A stretch of DNA of 20,452 nt from a virus: IMG/VR virus record IMGVR_UViG_3300049846_000688, positions 1 through 20,452 of that record. The stretch is one strand, 5' to 3'. Under the pieces are notes generated by a model. The model was not told the origin of the DNA. It saw only the letters and a program-made list of their open reading frames with translations, and did no database searches. This document shows, piece by piece, positions 7,696 through 12,513 of this stretch (positions within the stretch are counted from its first letter, which is position 1; every line of letters begins with the position of its first letter). The position numbers were made by a program, and so were the translations under genes.

Positions 7696-7902
7696 TCACT
7701 TGATCCTCCGCTCGGTCAGCGCAGTCGCCATCGCGACGATCGCCGGGTGGTCGCTCGGGTGAGCGTAGATGTCCAGGCGCGTCAAGCCGAGGGCTCTCCT
7801 GCGGTCCCTGAGCGCGCGAACGCGATCGGTCGAGGCCTTGGCACCTGCCGCCGCTGCTGCGCGCGCCTTGGGCTTCCTGGCGACTCCTGCGGGTGCTTTC
7901 AT
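7696..7902 (-). CDS. small basic phage protein (68 aa), unknown function
   Basis: ATG 7902 overlaps the upstream gene's stop (ATGA), so translation is probably coupled. The N-terminal 25 residues are Ala/Lys/Arg-rich and likely disordered. The rest contains R-V-R-A-L-R-D-R-R-R-A-L-G-L-T-R-L-D-I-Y-A-H-P-S-D-H-P. The pattern of a basic helix, then a short strand (T-R-L-D-I-Y-A), then H-P-x-D-H-P is familiar from small proteins of other phages. It could be a compact nucleic-acid-binding fold related to ribbon-helix-helix proteins, but that is inference. The tandem repeat array lies just past its stop. Confidence 0.75.
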   Translation of the reverse strand: MKAPAGVARKPKARAAAAAGAKASTDRVRALRDRRRALGLTRLDIYAHPSDHPAIVAMATALTERRIK

Positions 7903-8210
7903 CAGTCGATCCCCCCTTCGCTGTCGATCTGGGGCCATGCCATCTCGGCCTGGGCCGGCTCGGTGGCCCGGGCCAGGATCTCTGGCCCCTCCCCGGTCGC
8001 CTTCTCGATCGCCGCCCGGGCCGCGGCGAAGGCCGGCATCAGGCCGCGCTGCCGGTAGCGGTCGGGCCACTGGTCGAACAGTCTCAGCGCCTTGAGCATG
8101 TCCTCGGCCGCGTCGGCCATGCGCTCCCAGGCCTCACTGTCGGCCGCGCCGCCACCTCCCAGGTGGCGATCGGGGTCGAGGTAGTCATCGTGCATGCTGC
8201 GGAATGACAT
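7902..8210 (-). CDS. hypothetical phage early protein (102 aa)
   Basis: The start is placed at ATG 8210, eight bases after AGGAG in GACAGGAGAATC. The frame is open further upstream but lacks a ribosome site there. The N-terminus is acidic and His/Asp-rich (M-H-D-D-Y-L-D-P-D-R-H). A Gly-rich linker precedes a helical core (residues about 28-80) with an Arg/Tyr-rich block (W-P-D-R-Y-R-Q-R-G) and an Ala-rich helix. No catalytic or DNA-binding motif is recognised. Its 3' end overlaps the 68-residue gene by ATGA. Upstream of its ribosome site lies a pair of alternative hairpins (8229-8276). Confidence 0.75.
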   Translation of the reverse strand: MSFRSMHDDYLDPDRHLGGGGAADSEAWERMADAAEDMLKALRLFDQWPDRYRQRGLMPAFAAARAAIEKATGEGPEILARATEPAQAEMAWPQIDSEGGID

Positions 8211-8228
8211 CGGTGATTCTCCTGTCAA

Positions 8229-8276
8229 GGACGGAAGGTCAGAAACCCAGGCCCCCTTCCGTCCCGGGGGCCTGGG
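8229..8276 (-). terminator. two overlapping, mutually exclusive stem-loops (terminator / attenuator-like)
   Basis: Stem B pairs CCCAGGCCCCC (8246-8256) with GGGGGCCTGGG (8266-8276), a perfect 11 bp. In the leftward direction it is followed at once by TTTCT, which fits an intrinsic terminator for the DUF6011 gene ending at 8285. Stem A pairs GGACGGAAGG (8229-8238) with CCTTCCGTCC (8255-8264), a perfect 10 bp. Stem A uses the loop of stem B and two of its paired bases, so the two cannot form together. The arrangement resembles an attenuator in front of the 102-residue gene. Confidence 0.65.
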
Positions 8277-8284
8277 GTGGGTGA

Positions 8285-9190
8285 TCAGGCGAACTTGTCG
8301 GCGCAGATCGGGCCGATGCCGGCCTCGATCGAGGCGGGGTCGGTCAGCTCGCGGCCGCAGGAGCAGCACCGGCCGGCGAGCTTGCCGTACCGCATCGCGG
8401 CCTGGAGCGGCGCGCCTTCGAACTCATCGAGCACCGCGCGCACCGCGCCCAGGTCGACGCCAGGGCGCTGCCAAAGGGACAGGCGCCCGTTGTCCAGCTT
8501 GCCGATGACCTTCTCGGCCGCGGCGTGCTTGATCCAGACGAGCTGGTCGGCGTTGCGCCTGGACAAGGTCAGGTCGCCGGCATAGAACTTCGCGTGCCGC
8601 TGCATGACGTCGTGCAGCTTGGGCAGCATGTCGCTGGCCTGGGGCTGCGCGGCCTTGGCCTGGGCGCGCTCCTGGGCGCGTTCCGCGTCGCGCTCGATCG
8701 CCCGGCGAACCGCGGCGACCTGCCCCTCGGTCAGCGACCCGTAGTGCGCCAGGGACTCGCTCAACGACAGGGCGAACTCGTTCGGGTGGGGGTAACGCTG
8801 CAGGCCGCGGTCGATCCACTGGACGACGTCGCGGTGCTCCTCGCGCCACGCGCGCTGCCACTCGGCCCGCTCCTGGCGCTCGCGCTCGGCCCGCTCGGCG
8901 GCGAGCACCCGGGCGCGCTCGCGCTGCTCGGGCGGGGTCTTGTAGGTGCGATAGCCGGCACCTTCGCAGGCGAAGCACTTGCCGAAGCGGCCGTAGCGGC
9001 CCGAGCCGCCGCACTTGGGGCAGACGTCCTTGTAGACCTCGGGCGCTTCCTGCCGGGTCACAGTGTGCGCGCGAACAGCTTCAGCGGCGCGCTCTTCAGG
9101 GGTGCGCTTCGCCAGCCAGGGCGCGGTCGGCGCTGCGCTGAAGGGGATGTCGTCGGCCATGTCGGCCCAGGCGTTGGTGGTGGCGTTCAT
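8285..9190 (-). CDS. DUF6011-type protein with DnaJ-like zinc finger
   Basis: The product has 301 residues. ATG 9190 overlaps the preceding stop by one base (TGATG). Residues 57-78 hold C-P-K-C-G-G-S-G and C-F-A-C-E-G-A-G (Cys57, 60, 72, 75), the CxxCxGxG pattern of DnaJ-type zinc fingers. A long Arg/Glu-rich helical region (about 86-185) is probably a coiled coil. The C-terminus has C-C-S-C-G-R-E-L-T-D-P-x-S-x-x-x-G-I-G-P-I-C (about 274-296), the signature I associate with DUF6011, a likely treble-clef zinc module common in phages and mobile elements. Two zinc modules around a helical spacer suggest nucleic-acid or protein binding; no catalytic motif is seen. A strong hairpin terminator follows the stop. 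Confidence 0.82.
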   Translation of the reverse strand: MNATTNAWADMADDIPFSAAPTAPWLAKRTPEERAAEAVRAHTVTRQEAPEVYKDVCPKCGGSGRYGRFGKCFACEGAGYRTYKTPPEQRERARVLAAERAERERQERAEWQRAWREEHRDVVQWIDRGLQRYPHPNEFALSLSESLAHYGSLTEGQVAAVRRAIERDAERAQERAQAKAAQPQASDMLPKLHDVMQRHAKFYAGDLTLSRRNADQLVWIKHAAAEKVIGKLDNGRLSLWQRPGVDLGAVRAVLDEFEGAPLQAAMRYGKLAGRCCSCGRELTDPASIEAGIGPICADKFA

Positions 9191-9315
9191 CAGAAGGCTC
9201 CGGTCAGGGTGATCTGCAGCAGCGTGGCGTCGGCCTTGAAGATCAGGCCGCGCGAGACGCAGGACTCAATCGCGAGCATGAACTGATCCCAGTCGTGGCA
9301 GGTGATGGTGCTCAT
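9190..9315 (-). CDS. 41-residue small early protein
   Basis: ATG 9315 overlaps the upstream stop by 4 bases (ATGA), and its own stop overlaps the DUF6011 start by 1 base. The 41 codons encode a mildly amphipathic sequence, with C-H-D-W-D-Q-F near the start and L-I-F-K-A-D-A-T-L-L-Q-I-T-L-T at the end. The predicted layout is one helix followed by a beta hairpin. No family is recognised. The double overlap is the main evidence that it is translated: it fills exactly the gap between two clear genes in the correct frame. Confidence 0.68.
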   Translation of the reverse strand: MSTITCHDWDQFMLAIESCVSRGLIFKADATLLQITLTGAF

Positions 9316-9698
9316 TGCTTCACTCCGGTGATGATCCACTCGACGATCTCCGCGGTCTTCCCCGGGTTGTCCGACTTGAAGACCTGCTTCGACCCCTTCC
9401 CCCAGCGTTCGCTGACCTTCCAGTCCGGGCCGATGAGGTAGGCCCCGTTGTCCCAGTTGTCGACGTCCAGCTCGCAGAGGGGGCCGACGCCAAGGGACAA
9501 GCCGCTATCGAAGAACTCATGGCACACGCCGATCAGGCGGGCCATGGCGTAGGACTTGTCCTCGGCTGGCGAGCGGTAGCCGCGCAGCCTGCAGACTTCG
9601 AGAAAGGCCTCGACGGACTCGATGCCGCCGTTCCAGTGCAGGTAGATGCCGACGGATTTCGGAGCCTTTGAGAAGGCGAGGACTGCGCGGTTTCCCAT
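9312..9698 (-). CDS. conserved-looking phage hypothetical protein (128 aa)
   Basis: ATG 9698 is chosen because AGGAG in CCAGGAGATCATC precedes it by six bases; upstream codons in the same frame lie within the neighbouring gene. The protein begins M-G-N-R-A-V-L-A-F and contains I-Y-L-H-W-N-G-G (residues 17-24), a short family hallmark that I recall from many phage proteins of this length. It later has G-V-G-P-L-C-E-L-D-V-D-N-W-D-N-G, with an acidic cluster. The predicted fold is alpha/beta. No biochemical role is known to me. It is one of four genes preceded by the same CAGGAGATC leader, which suggests a shared expression design. Confidence 0.82.
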   Translation of the reverse strand: MGNRAVLAFSKAPKSVGIYLHWNGGIESVEAFLEVCRLRGYRSPAEDKSYAMARLIGVCHEFFDSGLSLGVGPLCELDVDNWDNGAYLIGPDWKVSERWGKGSKQVFKSDNPGKTAEIVEWIITGVKQ

Positions 9699-9718
9699 GA
9701 TGATCTCCTGGGGTTTGG

Positions 9719-9973
9719 TCAGAGGGCGGCGGCGCGGGCATCGGCTTCGCGGCAGGCCTGCTCGATGATGCGCAGGCGGCGGGCGTTGCGGGCGTTGCGG
9801 GGGACGAGGCGCAGGACTGCGCGGTTGAACGGGCCGGCGACCCACTGGCGAACCGAGCCATTGGTCGCCACAGAGTACTGGCTTTGATTGACTTCGACTT
9901 GGTAGAAGTAGCGCACCTCGCCGGACTCAAGGACTTGGCGGGCGGTGCGGGTTGCGTATGCGACTGCGGACAT
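9719..9973 (-). CDS. hypothetical phage protein (84 aa) behind the first 66-bp regulatory element
   Basis: ATG 9973 is preceded by CCAGGAGATCGCA with six-base spacing; the open frame upstream runs through the regulatory repeat and is not used. The N-terminal half looks beta-rich (E-V-R-Y-F-Y-Q-V-E-V-N-Q-S-Q-Y-S-V). The C-terminal half is a basic helix rich in Arg and Ala (N-A-R-N-A-R-R-L-R). No family is recognised. The basic C-terminus could bind nucleic acid, but that is only compositional. It lies 35 bases downstream of the duplicated element, which probably drives it together with the 128-, 41- and 301-residue genes that follow. Confidence 0.75.
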   Translation of the reverse strand: MSAVAYATRTARQVLESGEVRYFYQVEVNQSQYSVATNGSVRQWVAGPFNRAVLRLVPRNARNARRLRIIEQACREADARAAAL

Positions 9974-10007
9974 TGCGATCTCCTGGGTAACGTGTTGCGG
10001 TGACTGA

Positions 10008-10073
10008 ATTCTCGGGGTTACCGGAAACATGCACAAGGGGTGACCCCGAGAATCTGTCAACTATTACCCGCCG
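10008..10073 (-). promoter_or_regulatory. 66-bp duplicated regulatory element, copy A
   Basis: This segment aligns without gaps to 11131-11196 (58 of 66 bases identical by hand count). Read leftward it contains CGGGTAATAG, then TTGACAGATTC, then GGGTCACCCC, CTTGTG and GTTTCCGGTAAC. In this copy ATTCTCGGGGTTACC (10008-10022) and GGTGACCCCGAGAAT (10039-10053) form a 15-bp dyad with one mismatch. It begins 2 bases past the stop of the 100-residue gene and lies 35 bases before the 84-residue gene. A promoter/operator role is likely: TTGACA is a perfect -35 box, but no good -10 box lies 16-18 bases on. Confidence 0.7.
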
Positions 10074-10075
10074 AG

Positions 10076-10378
10076 TCAAAGAGCGGCCATGTAGTCGGCC
10101 CACTCGACGCTGCGGGCGTCGGCGACGAAGTCGTAGGAGCCCTTGGTGCCGGCCTTGACCTGATCACGGTCGGGGATGTAGCCGCCCCAGTAGTCGCGCG
10201 CCGGGTGCTTGCCGAGCAGGCAGTCGCCGTTCTCGATCGCGTCCATCATCGTGCGACCGTAGCTGCCCTGGAAGCTCCAGGCCATGCCACTGTTGATTGC
10301 CCTCTGGATGCTCGCGAAGTAGTCGATCTCGTTGACGTCTTCGTCGGTCTCGATGGTCAGGATGTCCTGCAAGTCCAT
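10076..10378 (-). CDS. hypothetical acidic phage protein (100 aa)
   Basis: ATG 10378 follows AACAGGAGATCGAC with six-base spacing. The product is acidic (M-D-L-Q-D-I-L-T-I-E-T-D-E-D-V-N-E at the N-terminus). It has aromatic/glycine motifs such as W-S-F-Q-G-S-Y-G-R (residues 34-42) and W-G-G-Y-I-P-D-R-D-Q (64-73), and a C-terminal W-A-D-Y-M-A-A-L. The W-S-F-Q-G-S-Y-G-R, G-x-C-L-L-G and R-D-Y-W-G-G-Y-I-P-x-R series suggests a small phage family, but I cannot name it. Its small size and acidity are compatible with a host-modulating or DNA-mimic protein, which is speculation. It is followed directly by copy A of the 66-bp element. Confidence 0.78.
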   Translation of the reverse strand: MDLQDILTIETDEDVNEIDYFASIQRAINSGMAWSFQGSYGRTMMDAIENGDCLLGKHPARDYWGGYIPDRDQVKAGTKGSYDFVADARSVEWADYMAAL

Positions 10379-10411
10379 GTCGATCTCCTGTTAGGTGATG
10401 CCACCGTGGCG

Positions 10412-10447
10412 CCACTCGCAAGCCCCGCACGCGGGGCAAGCGGGTGG
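10412..10447 (-). terminator. long hairpin just after the 211-aa gene
   Basis: CCACTCGC (10412-10419) pairs with GCGGGTGG (10440-10447) with one G-T wobble. GCCCCG (10422-10427) pairs with CGGGGC (10432-10437). The two stems are separated by a symmetric AA/AA internal loop and capped by CACG. The structure begins 2 bases after the leftward stop at 10450. There is no T-run, so it may be a weak terminator or an RNA-stabilising element between the 211- and 100-residue genes. Confidence 0.55.
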
Positions 10448-10449
10448 GG

Positions 10450-11085
10450 TCAGAGGGCGCGGATGGTGAGGCGCTCGCGAGTCTTGAACCTGGGCGTGCA
10501 TTGGCTGGCGAGATCCTGCTCGGCGAAGTCCTCGCGGGAGTGCCACGACACCCGGACAGACTCTTCCACGTTCACAACATGGAACCCTTGGGCAATCTGC
10601 GCCTCGATAGTCGCCAGACGGGCCTTGGCGAACTCGACCCGGTCGGCGAACTTCTCTTCCCCGTACTTCGCCGCCAGCGACTCGCAGTAACGGACTGCGT
10701 CCTGCGCGTTCTCAAGCCAGCACATGGGCACCGGGTGCCGCTCGACATGCGCCGCCTCGAAAAAGCCGACCGCGAACAGGGGCGCGGTGGACGCCGAGTC
10801 GACGGTATGGGTGAAGGTCTTTCCCATGAACTCGACCGCGAACTTGCGCTTGTTCGCGCGGCCCAGCTGGGCGAACTCCTTCGCGGTGATCTCCTCGGCG
10901 CGCACGACCTCGGCACCGTCGAAGAGGTACTTCTCGCCCAGCACCTTCTGCGCCAGATCGAACCGACCGCAGAACCGATTCGCGCCGGGCCGGGGGCCGA
11001 CCACTGCGTGCGAGTAGGGGCGCTCCGAAGCGCGAATGTGGACGCGGCCCGTCGAGTGGACTGCCCGGTAGTAGGTCTTGCTCAT
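10450..11085 (-). CDS. hypothetical phage protein (211 aa) behind regulatory element copy B
   Basis: ATG 11085 follows AACAGGAGATCGAAG with seven-base spacing; the frame is open upstream but runs into the regulatory repeat. The N-terminus is basic and beta-like (Y-Y-R-A-V-H-S-T-G-R-V-H-I-R-A). The middle has alternating charged strands and helices (E-V-V-R-A-E-E-I-T-A-K-E-F and F-A-V-E-F-M-G-K-T-F). The C-terminal third is helical and ends in a basic tail. No recognised domain, signal peptide or membrane segment is seen. It is the largest unknown in the accessory part of the early block. It has its own promoter-like element upstream and a hairpin after its stop, so it may be a separate transcription unit. 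Confidence 0.8.
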   Translation of the reverse strand: MSKTYYRAVHSTGRVHIRASERPYSHAVVGPRPGANRFCGRFDLAQKVLGEKYLFDGAEVVRAEEITAKEFAQLGRANKRKFAVEFMGKTFTHTVDSASTAPLFAVGFFEAAHVERHPVPMCWLENAQDAVRYCESLAAKYGEEKFADRVEFAKARLATIEAQIAQGFHVVNVEESVRVSWHSREDFAEQDLASQCTPRFKTRERLTIRAL

Positions 11086-11104
11086 CTTCGATCTCCTGTT
11101 ACCC

Positions 11105-11121
11105 CGCAGCACCGTGCTGCG
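11105..11121 (-). other. hairpin in the leader of the 211-aa gene
   Basis: CGCAGCAC (11105-11112) and GTGCTGCG (11114-11121) are exact inverted repeats around a single base. They end 7 bases upstream of the AGGAG ribosome site at 11094-11098. The 100-residue gene has a related leader dyad, GCCAC-C-GTGGC at 10400-10410, also just upstream of its AGGAG. Both share the centre CACCGTG on the plus strand. They may control translation or mRNA stability, or bind a protein. Confidence 0.45.
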
Positions 11122-11130
11122 TTGATGGAG

Positions 11131-11196
11131 ATTCTCGAGGTTTCCGGAAACGCCCACAAGGGGTGACCCTTGGAATCTGTCAACTATTACCCGCCG
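11131..11196 (-). promoter_or_regulatory. 66-bp duplicated regulatory element, copy B
   Basis: This is the partner of 10008-10073. It keeps CGGGTAATAGTTGACAGATTC, GGGTCACCC and CTTGTG. It contains the perfect 12-bp palindrome GTTTCCGGAAAC (11139-11150), which has one mismatch in copy A. The long dyad of copy A is not preserved; instead CAAGGG (11157-11162) and CCCTTG (11167-11172) make a short hairpin. Conservation of sequence rather than of pairing favours a DNA-level promoter/operator over an RNA structure. It lies 45 bases upstream of the 211-residue gene. Confidence 0.7.
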
Positions 11197-11268
11197 GGCG
11201 CGGGCTCAGAGGGCGCGCCCAGGCCGGCCGCGGTCGATCGGCCACGGGCGCGGGGCATGGCGGGGGCT

Positions 11269-11739
11269 CTACTGCGCGGCGAGTGCGGTGCGGAGAGCCG
11301 CCAGGGCGAGGTAGGGGTTCCCGTTGTCGAGCGCATCACGCGCAGCCGCGGCGGCTTTGCGCAGGGCGGAATCGTCTGGTCTACCCTGGTTCACAGGCGG
11401 GTCGCCGCAAACGACGCACAACGGGTCGCCACAGGGATGCACCGGCCCTCGCTTCGCGGTGGTCGGTGGGGCGGCTTCTGCGCGCAGCCGCTCGATCTCC
11501 CGCTCGGCGCAGTTCAGCTTGCGCTGCCGCAACACCGCCTCCTGCGCCCACTCGCTGACCCGGTTATGGAGGGCGCCGTTCTCGGTCTGCACACTCTGCA
11601 GTCGCTCGATCTCGGCGTGCTGCGCCCGCACCTCCTCGGCCAGGACGAGCAGCGCCTGCCTGACCGTAGGGATGGGCGGCACCAGGGCGCCGCCATCCTT
11701 CGCGCCGTCGGCGACGAGCAAGGCCTCGTCGCGAGTCAT
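11269..11739 (-). CDS. coiled-coil phage protein with small Cys/His motif (156 aa)
   Basis: ATG 11739 overlaps the preceding stop (ATGA). After a short N-terminal domain, residues about 26-90 form a long heptad-like helix (E-E-V-R-A-Q-H-A-E-I-E-R-L and A-E-R-E-I-E-R-L-R-A-E), a probable coiled coil. Residues 101-111 have H-P-C-G-D-P-L-C-V-V-C (His101, Cys103, Cys108, Cys111), which could bind one zinc. The C-terminal region is an Ala-rich helix with G-N-P-Y-L-A-L-A-A-L-R-T-A-L. It is the last gene of the overlapping helicase-side operon, with copy B of the regulatory element beyond it. The function is unknown; coiled coil plus metal site suggests an oligomeric adaptor, which is inference. Confidence 0.75.
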   Translation of the reverse strand: MTRDEALLVADGAKDGGALVPPIPTVRQALLVLAEEVRAQHAEIERLQSVQTENGALHNRVSEWAQEAVLRQRKLNCAEREIERLRAEAAPPTTAKRGPVHPCGDPLCVVCGDPPVNQGRPDDSALRKAAAAARDALDNGNPYLALAALRTALAAQ

Positions 11740-11918
11740 GCCGGCACCCCCTTCTCGGTGATCTGCGCACTCATCGTGCGCAGAGTCGATGCGCCGCTGG
11801 CGAGCGCAGTCGACACGGTGGTGTTGCGCCCGGCCAGCGTCGCGATGTCGATCGCGAGGCGCTCCATCTCGTTGGCGAGGCCCAGTACCCGCTGGGTGAT
11901 GATCTGCTGCTGGGTCAT
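11736..11918 (-). CDS. small helical phage protein (60 aa)
   Basis: ATG 11918 overlaps the upstream stop by ATGA, and its own stop overlaps the next start by ATGA. The 60-residue product is almost entirely helical. It starts M-T-Q-Q-Q-I-I-T-Q-R-V-L-G-L-A and has a second helix rich in Thr and Ala (N-T-T-V-S-T-A-L-A-S-G). There are no Cys residues, transmembrane segment or recognisable motif. Tight coupling on both sides is the main support for translation. A role as a small partner of the neighbouring coiled-coil protein is possible but not shown. Confidence 0.7.
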   Translation of the reverse strand: MTQQQIITQRVLGLANEMERLAIDIATLAGRNTTVSTALASGASTLRTMSAQITEKGVPA

Positions 11919-12328
11919 GGGACGAGCCTCAGAACGGAGACACCGTCGGGGCGGCACTCGGTGACGTACATGCCCTGGCCCCAGTACCGTGCGCACCAAG
12001 ATCCGATCGCGGCCTGGAAGGTCTTGACCGTGACCAGCTCGCCGCTGTCGCGCTCGACGCGCGGCATGCGGATGAACGCATGATCACCCGGCTCGACGGT
12101 GGCGAGGATGCCCTCGTAGTGCTCCTTGAGCTTGACCCTCTTCTCCTTGGGGCGCTCCGCGCGCTCGGCCTCGATGACGACGTCGAGGTCACCGACTTTC
12201 GGACCCCCGTTGAAGATCACCGCATACCTTGCGCCGGCCGACGCCAGCATCCTGATCGCGCGATCGACGGCGGACTGTCTGATCGACAGGTCGTGAGTGT
12301 TGTCAAAGGCTATGCTTGCTTGCTCCAT
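11915..12328 (-). CDS. hypothetical phage protein (137 aa)
   Basis: ATG 12328 lies behind GGGGCCGAG and overlaps the end of the DUF4224-like gene by 19 bases. The N-terminal half is a helix followed by a strand-loop segment (R-Y-A-V-I-F-N-G-G-P-K-V-G-D-L). The middle is highly charged (R-A-E-R-P-K-E-K-R-V-K-L-K-E-H-Y). The second half contains a beta-rich stretch (D-H-A-F-I-R-M-P-R-V) and then Q-A-A-I-G-S-W-C-A-R-Y-W-G, F/Y-x-T-E-C-R-P-D-G-V-S-V-L-R-L. This part looks like a short DNA-binding or regulatory domain, since small phage proteins with this W-C-x-x-x-W/Y-G ending often resemble winged-helix tails. No firm family assignment is possible. Confidence 0.75.
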   Translation of the reverse strand: MEQASIAFDNTHDLSIRQSAVDRAIRMLASAGARYAVIFNGGPKVGDLDVVIEAERAERPKEKRVKLKEHYEGILATVEPGDHAFIRMPRVERDSGELVTVKTFQAAIGSWCARYWGQGMYVTECRPDGVSVLRLVP

Positions 12329-12513
12329 CTCGGCCCCGTACTTGTTGAGTTATCACCGCGCCGGTCCCGCTCGGGCCTGCGCACCAGTGGCGACCCATCG
12401 GGTCGCCGTTCCACGCGCAGCCCGAGGCCGCGCAGGAATCCGATCTGCGCCGCGCGCTGACGCAGCGGCCTGCAGATGTCGTCGACTTCGACGTCTGTGA
12501 GGTGAGCGATCAC
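12310..12513 (-). CDS. DUF4224-like small protein (67 aa), GTG start
   Basis: The GTG start at 12513 overlaps the helicase stop (GTGA) and has AGGAGG at seven-base spacing. The product reads L-T-D-x-E-V-D-D-I-C at residues 5-14, then Q-R-A-A-Q-I-G-F-L-R-G-L-G-L-R-V and R-P-D-G-S-P-L-V. That is the layout of DUF4224 proteins: L-T-x-x-E-L, then Q-x-x-x-L-x-x-x-G-I, then a strand with D-G-x-P-x-V. DUF4224 proteins are small phage/prophage proteins, often near integrases or replication genes, and may bind DNA. The tail is Arg-rich and probably disordered. The call is motif-level recognition without a search. Confidence 0.78.
   Translation of the reverse strand: MIAHLTDVEVDDICRPLRQRAAQIGFLRGLGLRVERRPDGSPLVRRPERDRRGDNSTSTGPRWSKQA

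Noticed and set aside
7615-8058. Rightward ORF starting with a Cys/Ala repeat peptide
   Set aside because: It is produced by reading the tandem repeat array and continues antisense to two leftward genes that have ribosome sites and ATGA coupling.
8525-9286. Long rightward ORF opposite the DUF6011 gene
   Set aside because: High GC leaves many antisense frames open. The opposite strand has two clear zinc-binding motifs and coupled starts.
10055-10066. Complete sigma70 promoter in the 66-bp elements
   Set aside because: TTGACA is perfect, but the hexamer 17 bases on is CTTGTG, and TAATAG lies upstream with no -35 at proper distance. I kept it only as a regulatory element.
11190-11258. Leftward 23-codon ORF from ATG 11258
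   Set aside because: It has no ribosome site, is Arg/Pro/Gly-rich, and ends in the regulatory element.
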